A stretch of 20,245 bases of DNA, taken from contig CAKRRU010000036.1 of NCBI GenBank assembly GCA_934394515.1, forward strand, positions 1 through 20,245. Direction: 5' to 3'. The stretch is from an uncultured Acetatifactor sp. (GTDB lineage Bacteria; Bacillota; Clostridia; Lachnospirales; Lachnospiraceae). The notes under the pieces were generated by a model, which was given only the letters and a program-made list of their open reading frames with translations, was not told the origin of the DNA and searched no databases. Positions within the stretch are counted from its first letter, which is position 1. The number at the start of each line of letters is the position of its first letter. Positions 6,197 to 14,572 of the stretch are shown piece after piece. The translations under genes and the position numbers were made by a program.

Positions 6197-7909
6197 ATGC
6201 AGGAAAATAAAGAAATGTTACATGAAACACAATCACAGACATCGGAAATGACCGGGAAAAGCGTATCAGAGAGAATAATGGGGGAAAGCATCATAACAGT
6301 GGTGAAGGAGAAAACAGAGACCGCAGAAACGAAACGCATGAGAGACCAGTTTAATTTCTTCGGCCCGGTAACTTTGGTATATGCCGCATTCTATGCATTT
6401 TGCATGTTCCATAACGGTTCGGGAGTCACCTTCCCTTTTTTTCTCGCAGGCACGTTACTGTATTTTGTCTTCTCGTTGTCAAAACTGGAGATTACCTTGA
6501 AAAAAGGAAGCATCTTCTACATGATCGGTATTCTCCTGCTGGGGGTATCCACCTTCTGCACCGACGGATGGGCGATCATAGCCTTAAATAAACTGGCAGT
6601 ATTCCTACTGGTAATGTGTCTGCTGCTGCATCAACATTTTGATACAACGAAGTGGAACCTGGGAAAATATGTGGGAAGCATCTGTCAGCTGATTGTAATG
6701 AGCTTCGGAGCGTTGAATCAGCCGTTTGCCGATGGAAAAGTATATTTCCGGGAAAAAGGAAAAGTGAACAAGAAGGTATGGTACGGACTGTTGGGAGTGG
6801 TCATTGCGCTTCCCATCCTATTAATTGCGGCAGGGCTGTTGAGCTCCGCGGATGCCGTATTCCGTAAGATGACGACAGACCTTGTGAACTGGATCCGCCC
6901 GGGGAATGTCTTCAATGTGGTCTTCCGGATCGCATTTCTGTTCTTCGCATCCTATGCGCTTACGGCCTATCTGTGCAAGCGCAGCATCCGAGAAGAAGTC
7001 AGAGATCACAGAAATGGGGAACCGGTACTGGCGATTACGATTATGTCACTGCTGTCACTTTTATATCTGCTGTTTTCCGGTATCCAGATCTTCGGTTTAT
7101 TCCTTGGGAAAATGCAGCTTCCGGACGGTTATACCTATGCGCAGTATGCAAGAGAAGGATTTTTCCAGCTGCTGGCAGTCAGTATTCTGAATCTGATCCT
7201 GGTACTGGTAGGCTTAAGCTTTTTTAAAGAAAGCAAGGTGCTGAAAGTAGTTATGACAGTTATGTCACTCTGCACTTTTGTTATGATTGCATCCAGCGCG
7301 ATGCGTATGATCATTTATATCCGCTACTATTACCTGACCTTCCTGCGCATTTTTGTACTGTGGATGTTGGCGGTACTGTTTGTAATGTTTATCGGCGTCA
7401 TGATCTCTATCTACCGGGAGAACTTTTCACTGTTCCGTTACGGCGTGGTGGCGGTGACGATTCTGTATCTGGTACTGTCCTTCAGCCATCCGGACTACAT
7501 CATTGCCCGTGTGAACATTGCCAATGCTCCCGGCGCGGATGGAAAAGGCTGGACAGAGTCCGAAGCGCAGGATTATGGGAATGACTTTTTCGCCGGACCG
7601 TTCTTCCGCGGCTCGGAGTACAGTGACTTTCATTATCTGTGCGACCTCAGTGCAGATGCCGCACCTGTCTTGATCCCCTATATGGAAAGCCTTGGCTACG
7701 ATTTGAGTGCTTATGAACTGGAGTCTCCAATAGATATCATGGACACGATCGGCTGGTGGAGCAGTTACCAGCAGGAAGGCTTCGGGTATTACTATCTGGG
7801 ACACATTAAGGATGGCTTGGACGGATTGTCTCATCTGTCTCCGAGGACCTTTAACGTCTCCAGATATATGGCATTACGACAGATCGAGGGCAGAATCGAT
7901 GGAAAATAA
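6197..7909 (+). CDS. DUF4173/DUF4153-type polytopic membrane protein
   Basis: This is a 570-residue protein. A soluble N-terminal tail of about 50 residues precedes roughly ten hydrophobic segments between about 55 and 430, followed by a soluble C-terminal part of about 140 residues. The stretch GLLGVVIALPILLIAAGLLS then SADAVFRKM (about 195-225) is typical of the DUF4173 core, and DPDYIIARVNI-like SHPDYIIARVNIANA is the family's late motif. The segment LCDLSADAAPVLIPYM continues it. GGGAGGGG gives a strong ribosome binding site 6-8 bases before the ATG, 19 bases after the HTH gene. Function is unknown. Its place after DUF2975 and HTH genes suggests joint regulation. Confidence 0.85.
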   Translation: MQENKEMLHETQSQTSEMTGKSVSERIMGESIITVVKEKTETAETKRMRDQFNFFGPVTLVYAAFYAFCMFHNGSGVTFPFFLAGTLLYFVFSLSKLEITLKKGSIFYMIGILLLGVSTFCTDGWAIIALNKLAVFLLVMCLLLHQHFDTTKWNLGKYVGSICQLIVMSFGALNQPFADGKVYFREKGKVNKKVWYGLLGVVIALPILLIAAGLLSSADAVFRKMTTDLVNWIRPGNVFNVVFRIAFLFFASYALTAYLCKRSIREEVRDHRNGEPVLAITIMSLLSLLYLLFSGIQIFGLFLGKMQLPDGYTYAQYAREGFFQLLAVSILNLILVLVGLSFFKESKVLKVVMTVMSLCTFVMIASSAMRMIIYIRYYYLTFLRIFVLWMLAVLFVMFIGVMISIYRENFSLFRYGVVAVTILYLVLSFSHPDYIIARVNIANAPGADGKGWTESEAQDYGNDFFAGPFFRGSEYSDFHYLCDLSADAAPVLIPYMESLGYDLSAYELESPIDIMDTIGWWSSYQQEGFGYYYLGHIKDGLDGLSHLSPRTFNVSRYMALRQIEGRIDGK

Positions 7910-9239
7910 TACAGAAAATAAGATAGATAAAATAGAAAAGATACGTTTTCACAAGGAACATCCGGTGCTTGCGGCATGGCTGCTTTCTATGGTGATAGGA
8001 TTCATCTGGGCACTGGTGGCAATGGTGCGAATGTTTGATTATTACGATATAGATGCATTCGAGATCATCCGGTCTTTGGGAGGGAGCGTTCTCTGGGGAA
8101 TCCTGATCGGCAATGTGGTGGTATTCCCGGTGGCGCTGACTATCTGTGAAGGAATCTGCCTGATCGGGGAGCAGAGGAGGCGTCCGGTCAAAGGAGCCTG
8201 GCTGTTCGATCAGTATGTTTTCTGGCTGGGTGGATTGTATGAAATGCTTTATTTGACATTTGGTTTGAATGTAACATTTTCCGACTGGCAGGTACAGTTA
8301 TCCAATGCCGAGAGACATACGCCGGTTTACAGTGGTGCGGTGGTGACGGTTGTGATTCTGATGCTATTGGGACTTGTAGGATATGTAATCTTGCAATATG
8401 TCCCTCTCCGGAAAATGCCGCCGCTTATCACCGTTTTATCCATTTCCGCGATGTATCTGGGCGTACTCGAACTGATCGCATTTACGGTACAGACATGTCA
8501 GCTACAGGAAAGTTGGATCAACGGCTGCTTGCTGCTCCTTCCGGTCTCCTGTGTATTGATCATGGAGAGACTGATTCTCCGGAAAATAAAAGAGTGGAAC
8601 GACTTGATACAGAATGCGGAAGCAGCGCATTTCGGAACCGAAAAAATTATTCAAAATCCAATCTTATGCAAGTGTGATAATATCTTACGAAAGTCACAGT
8701 GGTGGCCGCTACTGGCATTGCTTTTGATGTTTCCTTTGCTGGGAATCCTGGTTGCGATTCTTATGCTTTTCGGTCAGGCTCCGGACAGTGTGGTCAAGGC
8801 ATTCACGGAGACCAGTGACTGGAATCTGTCCCTGCGGCAGGCACCGCAGAATGTCATGTATGATGAACACTATCTCTGCACAGTGGCGGCCGGCGGCCAC
8901 GAACAGGTCGTAAAGCCTATCCGCCTGGGGAGGCGGCATGGGCATGAAGTTATTGTAAACCGTCAGCTGTGCATTGCGAACGCTTTTGAACAGGTGTTGG
9001 AAGAACGGACTCCCGGCTTCCACCGGGCGCTGCGTCATTTTTATGATACTTACGGTTTTCCCGTGGCGAGACTGATTCGCAGTAAATACACGGCGGATCT
9101 GGTGTATTTTATTATGAAACCGCTGGAATGGATCTTTCTGTGCGTACTGTATCTGACGGATGCGCACCCGGAGAACCGCATTGCCGTGCAATATACCGGG
9201 AAAACTGCGGCACAGGTGAAGAAACTGTATCCCCGGTAA
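7899..9239 (+). CDS. DUF6688-like membrane protein
   Basis: This 446-residue protein overlaps the upstream gene by 11 bases. The ATG at 7899 has GAGGG 9 bases upstream; the open frame extends to 7812, but that part is inside the preceding gene. Hydrophobic segments lie near 25-45, 62-82, 105-120, 150-170, 180-205, 210-230 and 275-295. A cytoplasmic-looking C-terminal domain includes HYLCTVAAGGHEQVVKPIRL, GHEVIVNRQLCIANAFEQ and LYLTDAHPENRIAVQYT. I associate this C-terminal block with the DUF6688 family, from memory. The conserved-looking H, C and E residues there could be functional, but no catalytic motif is recognised. Translation is probably coupled to the DUF4173 gene. Confidence 0.75.
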   Translation: MENNTENKIDKIEKIRFHKEHPVLAAWLLSMVIGFIWALVAMVRMFDYYDIDAFEIIRSLGGSVLWGILIGNVVVFPVALTICEGICLIGEQRRRPVKGAWLFDQYVFWLGGLYEMLYLTFGLNVTFSDWQVQLSNAERHTPVYSGAVVTVVILMLLGLVGYVILQYVPLRKMPPLITVLSISAMYLGVLELIAFTVQTCQLQESWINGCLLLLPVSCVLIMERLILRKIKEWNDLIQNAEAAHFGTEKIIQNPILCKCDNILRKSQWWPLLALLLMFPLLGILVAILMLFGQAPDSVVKAFTETSDWNLSLRQAPQNVMYDEHYLCTVAAGGHEQVVKPIRLGRRHGHEVIVNRQLCIANAFEQVLEERTPGFHRALRHFYDTYGFPVARLIRSKYTADLVYFIMKPLEWIFLCVLYLTDAHPENRIAVQYTGKTAAQVKKLYPR

Positions 9240-9248
9240 AAGACCGGA

Positions 9249-9277
9249 TTGCACTCCCGGACAGGAAGCGGTATACT
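9249..9277 (+). promoter_or_regulatory. Sigma-70-type promoter of the MreB-like/HD-GYP operon
   Basis: TTGCAC (9249-9254) and TATACT (9272-9277) are 17 bases apart. The predicted start near 9284 leaves a leader of about 24 bases with GGGAGG before the ATG at 9308. It begins 10 bases after the stop of the DUF6688-like gene, with no terminator between, so readthrough may add to expression. Confidence 0.6.
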
Positions 9278-9307
9278 TATTTTCAGAAGTGAATGGGAGG
9301 TACCGTG

Positions 9308-9907
9308 ATGGAAAAGTTTACCCCTTCGGAAATCTGTGCGGATATTAAGATTTATGATTATAAGAAAAAAATAAAACATGACGAAAAATCCCTGATCATT
9401 CTCGAAGAGACAGGGAAAGTGATAAAAGCCGGAAAAGAGTGCGAAGCCATAGCGGACGCTCTTCCGGCTCATTGTGTTTATTTCTCCCCGTTGGTATTGG
9501 GAAAAGTGAGCGACTACACCTGTGCGGAGATACTGATTAAGCAGTTGCTGTCCCGCTATCTGGGCAAGCCTTCTTTCATGGGATACGGTGAAGGACTTAT
9601 TTTTATCCATGAGAAACTCAATGAGGTAGAGATGAAAGCTTTTTTTGACCTTATCTACCAGGCAGGCGCAAAGAACGTGATCTACATGGACGAAAGGACA
9701 AAAGGGATTCCGGAAGGATTGCCCTGGGAGGATGTCATCCGGGGAATGAAAAACACGCACAAAAACCTTCGTTTTGCCGTGGAGATCACCAAGGAACAGC
9801 CTATGGATTATCTGAGATACTCCCTGGCGGAACTGGAGGAGAATTGTAAACGCTGGGGTCTGGGAGAAGAGTGCCTGCGTTCCGCAGTCTTCAACGGAAG
9901 GAATGAG
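9308..9907 (+). CDS. Short MreB-like protein lacking the nucleotide-binding core
   Basis: This is a 201-residue soluble protein; the stop codon follows at 9911-9913. The ATG at 9308 has GGGAGG 7 bases upstream and is preferred over the in-frame ATG at 9293. Order and spacing follow the N-terminal half of MreB: EKSLIILEETGKVIKAGKEC (26-45) aligns with 'PSVVAI-ETGKVLAVGEEA', SPLVLGKVSDYTCAEILIKQ (60-79) with 'PLKDGVIADF-V-E-ML', and IFIHEKLNEVEMKAFFDL then YQAGAKNVIYMDE with 'V-GVPSG-TEVERRA--EAA-QAGAREVYLIEE'. The opening DxGT phosphate-binding loop is replaced by SEICADIKIYDYK, and everything after subdomain IB is missing, so ATP binding and polymerisation are unlikely. Homology is my reading, moderately sure. 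It is the first gene of an operon with an HD-GYP protein. Confidence 0.6.
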
Positions 9908-9981
9908 GGATGAAAACCGGTATTGCGAAAATGAAGAAGATAACACGATAAAAAGAAAAAAGGACGGAATGGTAGTAAAAG

Positions 9982-11193
9982 ATGGTATTGGATGTATTAG
10001 GATTATTGGCAGCCTGTTCGTATGCTCTGGACTGTGTGGAGGCAGAACTGGTACATGTAAGTACAAAACATGCAAAGCGTGTGGCGTATATGAGTGTCTG
10101 CACGGCAGAACAGATGGGGATCGGCGGCGAGAGTTTACAGGATCTGGCGGCATGTGCCCTATTGCATGATAATGCATTGACACAGTATATTCAGGAAGAA
10201 CTACATAATAATATCGAACAGCCTGAGGTGGCGTCGAAGCTTCCGGGGCTGGGGCTCCACTGCTCTCTGGGGGAGAAGAATATTAAGACACTTCCGTTCC
10301 ATACGGATGTTAAAAATGTGATTCTCTACCATCATGAAAATGCTGACGGAAGCGGACCGTTTGGGAAAACATGGGAGGAAGTGCCTGTGTTTTCCAGAAT
10401 CATACATTTATGCGACCTGCTGGATCTGACATGCTGCAGCAAAACGATCACGGCAGACAGTTGGAAAAAAGCGAAAGATCTTCTGATGAAAATAAAAGGG
10501 ACGATCGTGGATGAAGAATCCACGGATGCATTCCTACGGACTTTTTCAGAGAAACAGTTTCTCATGCTGGGAGAGGATGTTTTTGAAAAAAGCCTTTGGG
10601 AGAAAGTTCCGCATATCAAACAGGAGTTAAGTTTTGCACAGATCAAGCAGCTGGCTGAATTTTTTGCACGGATCGTCGATTATAAGTCTCCTTTTACCAG
10701 CACACATTCCATCGGTGTGGCAGAGGATGCGGAGCAGTTGAGCCGCTATCTGGGATTTGATGAGGAAACCGTGCAGAAGATGTACCTTGCAGGCGCTTTG
10801 CACGACATCGGAAAAGTAGCGGTAGGAAATGAGATCCTGGAGAAACCGGGAAGACTTACGGAAGATGAATTTGCCGTGATGAAGCATCATGCGGCATATA
10901 CCTATTATATTCTGTCCGGCATTGATGACTTTGACGAGATCCGCGACTGGGCGGCATTTCATCATGAGCGTCTGGACGGAACCGGTTATCCCTTCGGGAA
11001 GACCGCGGCGGAACTGAACATGCAGGAGCGCATGATGGCATGTATTGATATCTATCAGGCATTGACCGAAAGTCGTCCCTACAAGAAAGGTATGCCCCAT
11101 GAAAAAGCCTGTGAGATCCTGCGGGATATGGCAGATAAGGGCTGGCTGGATGAGACCATTGTGAAACAGGTCGGGGACTGTTTCCGGGGATAA
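9982..11193 (+). CDS. Tandem HD / HD-GYP domain phosphodiesterase
   Basis: This 403-residue protein has two HD-GYP-type halves. The C-terminal half (about 220-400) has the full signature: H242, H274-D275 in LHDIGK, MKHH (300-303), and HHERLDGTGYP (327-337), then D355. This predicts cyclic di-GMP hydrolysis or a related cyclic dinucleotide activity. The N-terminal half (about 20-160) looks like an old duplicate. It keeps H30, H62-D63, H107, HHENADGSG (117-125) and D145, but loses DIGK and reads GSGPFG where GYP should be, so it may bind metal or ligand without being a standard enzyme. No membrane segment or receiver domain is present. The start at 9982 has only a weak ribosome binding site. 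The gene follows the MreB-like gene. Confidence 0.92.
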   Translation: MVLDVLGLLAACSYALDCVEAELVHVSTKHAKRVAYMSVCTAEQMGIGGESLQDLAACALLHDNALTQYIQEELHNNIEQPEVASKLPGLGLHCSLGEKNIKTLPFHTDVKNVILYHHENADGSGPFGKTWEEVPVFSRIIHLCDLLDLTCCSKTITADSWKKAKDLLMKIKGTIVDEESTDAFLRTFSEKQFLMLGEDVFEKSLWEKVPHIKQELSFAQIKQLAEFFARIVDYKSPFTSTHSIGVAEDAEQLSRYLGFDEETVQKMYLAGALHDIGKVAVGNEILEKPGRLTEDEFAVMKHHAAYTYYILSGIDDFDEIRDWAAFHHERLDGTGYPFGKTAAELNMQERMMACIDIYQALTESRPYKKGMPHEKACEILRDMADKGWLDETIVKQVGDCFRG

Positions 11194-11255
11194 GAGATGT
11201 GAGGATGATTATTGCTGGAAAAATTGACGCAGATATAGAGGAGGCAGCTAGTGTT

Positions 11256-11783
11256 ATGGATAGCTTTATAGAAGCTTTATATGGACAATCGGAAGAAACT
11301 ATTCCGGAGGAATACGATTGGTTTGCTCCGCTATTGGGTGATTGGGAATTTGATTATAAAGATAAATTTATAGATGGTGATCGTAGCAGGCCGCAGCGCC
11401 GGTTAAAAGGAGAGTGGATCTTCAGACGGGTATTGAACGGGATAGGTATTGAAGATATGTTCATATGTCCTTCCAGAGCGACGAGGGAGACTTCTCCACA
11501 GCCGGATGGTGAATATGGTGTCGGACTTAGAATATATAATTCAAAGACCCATTGCTATGATATGGTATATGCATGCAAGAGTAAATTTACAAATTTGCGT
11601 TTTACCATGGAAAATGGAATATTGACAGGAACCGTTTTGGAAAATTCCAATCGAAAATGGCGTTTCGTGGAAAGAAATGAAAATACATTTCACTGGCAGA
11701 ATATTACCATTCAGGAGAATGGCGATATTATTGTGAATTGTGAGGCTTTCGGGAAAAGAAAAGATGGCGCGCGATTCGTATGA
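11256..11783 (+). CDS. Lipocalin-like (DUF1579-type) hypothetical protein
   Basis: This protein has 175 residues if started at ATG 11256, chosen because GAGGAGG at 11238-11244 lies 11 bases upstream. The frame stays open to a GTG at 11199, 5 bases after the HD-GYP stop, giving 194 residues as the alternative. YDWFAPLLGDWEFDY (20-34), then KGEWIFRRVLNGIGIEDMFI, and repeated beta-rich stretches ending TFHWQNITIQENGDI suggest a small eight-stranded barrel like DUF1579 or lipocalin-like proteins, which often bind small hydrophobic or haem-type ligands. The ligand is unknown. Its codon use is more AT-rich than its neighbours, which could mean later acquisition. It overlaps the next gene by ATGA. 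Confidence 0.75.
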   Translation: MDSFIEALYGQSEETIPEEYDWFAPLLGDWEFDYKDKFIDGDRSRPQRRLKGEWIFRRVLNGIGIEDMFICPSRATRETSPQPDGEYGVGLRIYNSKTHCYDMVYACKSKFTNLRFTMENGILTGTVLENSNRKWRFVERNENTFHWQNITIQENGDIIVNCEAFGKRKDGARFV

Positions 11784-12685
11784 GGCATATGCAAAAAACA
11801 GCTTATTACCATCTTCCCGGTCTGTTTGAATTCTACGAATTATACCGGATATTTCTGCCATTATTCCGGGAGCATCGGGAATATTTTTACGACTGGTGTG
11901 ACATTGGCTCCATCTACGGAGCCCCACCGGACTGTATCTGGGGCGGCGGTCGCGTCTCACTGGAGGATCACGATGCTGGAGAGGTGCTGGCGTTATTACA
12001 GGAATACGGCATTTCAGCCCGCCTGACCTTCAGCAATTCAAAGCTTATCGAGGAACATCTTTCCGATAGAAAATGCAATGAACTTTGTGCCCTGTTCGCA
12101 GAAAATACAACCCGGGAAAACGGCGTGATCGTCCATTCAGAGTTGCTGTTACAGTATCTGAAAAGTCATTATCCGGAGCTATATCCGGTATCCTCCACTA
12201 CGAAAGTCCTGACGGATTTTGAAGCATTAAAAAAGGAGATCGACAGAGACGATTTTCGCTATGTTGTACCGGATTTCCGCCTGAACAAGGCTTATGAAAA
12301 ATTAAATACGCTGACAGAATCACAGAAAGACAAAGTGGAATTTCTGTGCAATGAATGCTGCTATTTCGGCTGTAAGGACAGGAAGGAATGCTACGAAGCC
12401 GTCAGCCGCAGGAATCTGGGAGAGGAGCCGGATTTTAGCTGTACTTCGCCGGGGGCGGAGGAAGGCTATCGTTTCTCCAAAGCCATGAAAAATCCCGGAT
12501 TTATCAGTGTGGGAGATATTCAGAAGATCTATCTGCCTATGGGATTTTCACATTATAAGATCGAAGGCCGGGGACTGGGCAGTGCACTGATCCTGGAATT
12601 TTTACTGTACTATATGACGAAACCGGAGTACCAGCTGCAGGTCAGAGAAGAAATCTATCTGGACAATATGCTGGATCTGTTTTAA
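11780..12685 (+). CDS. Cysteine-cluster protein, possibly U32-peptidase-like
   Basis: This 301-residue soluble protein starts at an ATG that overlaps the previous stop (11780-11783), implying coupled translation; a second ATG three codons in is the alternative. The notable feature is CNECCYFGCKDRKEC: C190, C193, C194, C198 and C204. It resembles the cysteine cluster after the TIM barrel in U32 peptidase-type proteins, where such cysteines hold an iron-sulfur cluster or zinc. The first 170 residues have alternating strands and helices compatible with a TIM barrel (for example GISARLTFSNSKLIEE, VPDFRLNKAYEKL). No characteristic U32 signature was found, so the family call is tentative. It is the last gene of the operon. 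Confidence 0.65.
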   Translation: MRHMQKTAYYHLPGLFEFYELYRIFLPLFREHREYFYDWCDIGSIYGAPPDCIWGGGRVSLEDHDAGEVLALLQEYGISARLTFSNSKLIEEHLSDRKCNELCALFAENTTRENGVIVHSELLLQYLKSHYPELYPVSSTTKVLTDFEALKKEIDRDDFRYVVPDFRLNKAYEKLNTLTESQKDKVEFLCNECCYFGCKDRKECYEAVSRRNLGEEPDFSCTSPGAEEGYRFSKAMKNPGFISVGDIQKIYLPMGFSHYKIEGRGLGSALILEFLLYYMTKPEYQLQVREEIYLDNMLDLF

Positions 12686-12689
12686 TTAT

Positions 12690-12830
12690 TTGAGTCGCTG
12701 CCTCATAAATGAGCAAAATTAGCTTCGCAGCAGCAAGAAAGCGCAAGTTATCGTGCGTTCTGCGAATGCTTGCATTCAGGATAGCTACGAAGCAGCGGCT
12801 TTGCGAATGAGGTTCCGAATAGTTACGTAA
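12690..12830. repeat. Intergenic inverted-repeat element between convergent genes
   Basis: This 148-base gap between a plus-strand and a minus-strand gene is filled with nested partial inverted repeats. They include GCCTCAT near its start against ATGAGG at 12807-12812, a perfect GAATGC-TT-GCATTC at 12763-12776, and GAATAGTTAC at 12817-12826. A 24-base core (12757-12780) matches 22 of 24 bases in the element at 19096-19119, and both elements end in GAATAGTTAC. It is probably a dispersed non-coding repeat, and its hairpins could serve as terminator for both flanking genes. It encodes nothing recognisable. Confidence 0.65.
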
Positions 12831-12833
12831 TAT

Positions 12834-14387
12834 TTAGATCTTCGTGGTCCACCGGGACAGATCCCATACCTGGGTAGCAAGTCCCTCATAGAATTCGGGC
12901 TCATGGCAGACCATAAGGATACTTCCTTTGTACGCTTTCAGAGCCCGCTTCAGTTCATCTTTCGCATCTACGTCCAGATGATTTGTCGGCTCATCGAGCA
13001 ACAGCACATTGGTAGCACGGTTCATCAGCTTACAGAGCCTTACCTTTGCCTGCTCGCCACCGCTTAAGACCTTTACCCGGCTTTCGATATGTTTGGTGGT
13101 CAGACCGCATCTTGCCAGGGCGGAACGTACTTCATATTGCGTGAAAGCGGGGAATTCCTGCCAGATCTCCTCGATACAGCTGTTATCGCCGGAACCTGAC
13201 ATCTCCTGTTCAAAATAACCTATCTCCAGATAATCCCCTTGTTCTACTTCGCCGGACAGCGGCGGGATCAGTCCTAAAATACTTTTTAACAAAGTAGTTT
13301 TACCGATACCGTTGGCACCGATCAGAGCCACTTTTTCTCCGCGTTCCATGGATAAATTCAGAGGTTTGGACAGCGGTTCGTCGTAACCGATGACCAGATC
13401 TCTTGTCTCGAAGATAATACGACCCGTGGTACGGCCTTCCTTAAAGGAAAACTCCGGCTTCGGTTTCTCCGCAGCCAGTTCAATGACATCCATCTTGTCC
13501 AGCTTTTTCTGGCGGGACATTGCCATATTACGGGTGGAGACGCGGGCCTTGTTCCTTGCCACGAAATCCTTGAGATCGGCGATCTCCTTCTGCTGGCGGT
13601 TGTAAGCAGCCTCCAGCTGAGATTTTTTCATGGCATAGACTTCCTGGAATTTATCATAATCCCCTACATAGCGGGTCAGTTCCTGATTGTCCATATGATA
13701 GATCAGGTTGATAACACTGTTGAGAAAAGGAATATCATGACTGATCAGGATAAATGCATTTTCATATTCATTCAGATAGCGCTTGAGCCACTCGATATGC
13801 TCCGCATCCAGATAGTTGGTGGGCTCATCCAGAAGCAGAATATCCGGTTTTTCCAACAGGAGCTTGCCCAGCAGGACTTTGGTACGCTGACCACCTGACA
13901 GCTCTGTCACATCACGATCCAGACCGATATCCATCAGCCCCAGGGCTCTTGCCACTTCTTCCACTTTGGCATCGATCATATAGAAATCGTGCATGGTCAG
14001 CAGATCCTGGATCGTGCCCAGATCTTCCATATACTGCTCCAGTTCTTCCGGAGAGGCATCACCCATTTTTTCACAGATATCATTCATCTGTGCTTCCATG
14101 TCGTATAAAAAGTCAAAGGCAGAAGCCAGTACCTGACGGATCGTCATGCCCGGAGTCAGTACAGTGTGCTGGTCCAGATAGCCGACACGTACATTTTTCG
14201 CCCATTCGACTTTGCCCTCATCCGGCATCAGCTTGCCGGTGATAATATTCATAAAGGTAGATTTTCCCTCGCCGTTGGCACCGATCAGGCCGATATGCTC
14301 ACCCTTTAACAGACGAAACGATACATCGTTAAAAATAGCACGGTCACCAAAACCGTGGGTCAGGTGTTCTACGTTTAATATGCTCAT
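12834..14387 (-). CDS. ABC-F family ATPase
   Basis: This 517-residue soluble protein has two ABC ATPase domains and no membrane segment, as in ABC-F translation factors, which bind the ribosomal E site. Domain 1 has GLIGANGEGKST, LSGGQRTKVLLG and LLLDEPTNYLD. Domain 2 has ALIGANGIGKTT, LSGGEQAKVRLC and LLLDEPTNHLD. Between them lies a charged helical linker (MKKSQLEAAYNRQQKEIADL onward) that corresponds to the P-site tRNA interaction motif. The C-terminus ends soon after domain 2, without a long extension. Start ATG 14387 was chosen because AGAGGA precedes it by a few bases and MSILNVEHLTHGFG is the canonical opening; a longer frame to 14441 would include the promoter. It could be a housekeeping factor or an antibiotic-protection protein; sequence alone does not decide. 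Confidence 0.95.
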   Translation of the reverse strand: MSILNVEHLTHGFGDRAIFNDVSFRLLKGEHIGLIGANGEGKSTFMNIITGKLMPDEGKVEWAKNVRVGYLDQHTVLTPGMTIRQVLASAFDFLYDMEAQMNDICEKMGDASPEELEQYMEDLGTIQDLLTMHDFYMIDAKVEEVARALGLMDIGLDRDVTELSGGQRTKVLLGKLLLEKPDILLLDEPTNYLDAEHIEWLKRYLNEYENAFILISHDIPFLNSVINLIYHMDNQELTRYVGDYDKFQEVYAMKKSQLEAAYNRQQKEIADLKDFVARNKARVSTRNMAMSRQKKLDKMDVIELAAEKPKPEFSFKEGRTTGRIIFETRDLVIGYDEPLSKPLNLSMERGEKVALIGANGIGKTTLLKSILGLIPPLSGEVEQGDYLEIGYFEQEMSGSGDNSCIEEIWQEFPAFTQYEVRSALARCGLTTKHIESRVKVLSGGEQAKVRLCKLMNRATNVLLLDEPTNHLDVDAKDELKRALKAYKGSILMVCHEPEFYEGLATQVWDLSRWTTKI

Positions 14388-14402
14388 AATTCCTCTCATT
14401 CT

Positions 14403-14416
14403 GCTGCGTTCGCAGC
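14403..14416 (-). promoter_or_regulatory. Short stem-loop in the ABC-F leader
   Basis: GCTGCGTTCGCAGC is self-complementary, giving a 5-bp GC stem with a GAAC tetraloop on the mRNA (minus) strand. It sits directly upstream of the ribosome binding site in a leader of about 50 bases. It could modulate initiation or protect the 5' end. No leader peptide is evident. Confidence 0.45.
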
Positions 14417-14440
14417 GGATCCTGTCAACTTTCCTTTGCA

Positions 14441-14470
14441 AGTATAGCGTACCGTTTACAGGTTTGTAAA
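14441..14470 (-). promoter_or_regulatory. Promoter of the ABC-F gene
   Basis: On the minus strand TTTACA (14470-14465) and TATACT (14446-14441) are separated by 18 bases. Transcription would start near 14434, about 47 bases before the ATG. Confidence 0.6.
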
Positions 14471-14509
14471 GAAAGAAAACATTTTATGGAGAAAATAAGC
14501 AAAATAGAG

Positions 14510-14539
14510 TTGTGACAGGATGCAGATATGTGCTATGAT
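14510..14539 (+). promoter_or_regulatory. Sigma-70-type promoter before the small hydrophobic ORF
   Basis: TTGTGA (14510-14515) lies 18 bases before TATGAT (14534-14539); using GTGACA (14512-14517) gives 16. The predicted start near 14546 is just upstream of GAGGTGGGG and an ATG at 14573. It diverges from the ABC-F promoter. Confidence 0.5.
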
Positions 14540-14572
14540 GTATCCACTTGCGCAGTAAATCAGAGGTGGGGC

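Noticed and set aside
9910..9951. 13-codon frame between the MreB-like and HD-GYP genes
   Set aside because: It overlaps the preceding stop by ATGA but is too short and has no recognisable character; chance cannot be excluded.
9050..10183. 377-codon minus-strand frame
   Set aside because: It is antisense to three plus-strand genes with strong family support, and its composition (many Ser, His, Pro, Phe) is typical of shadow frames.
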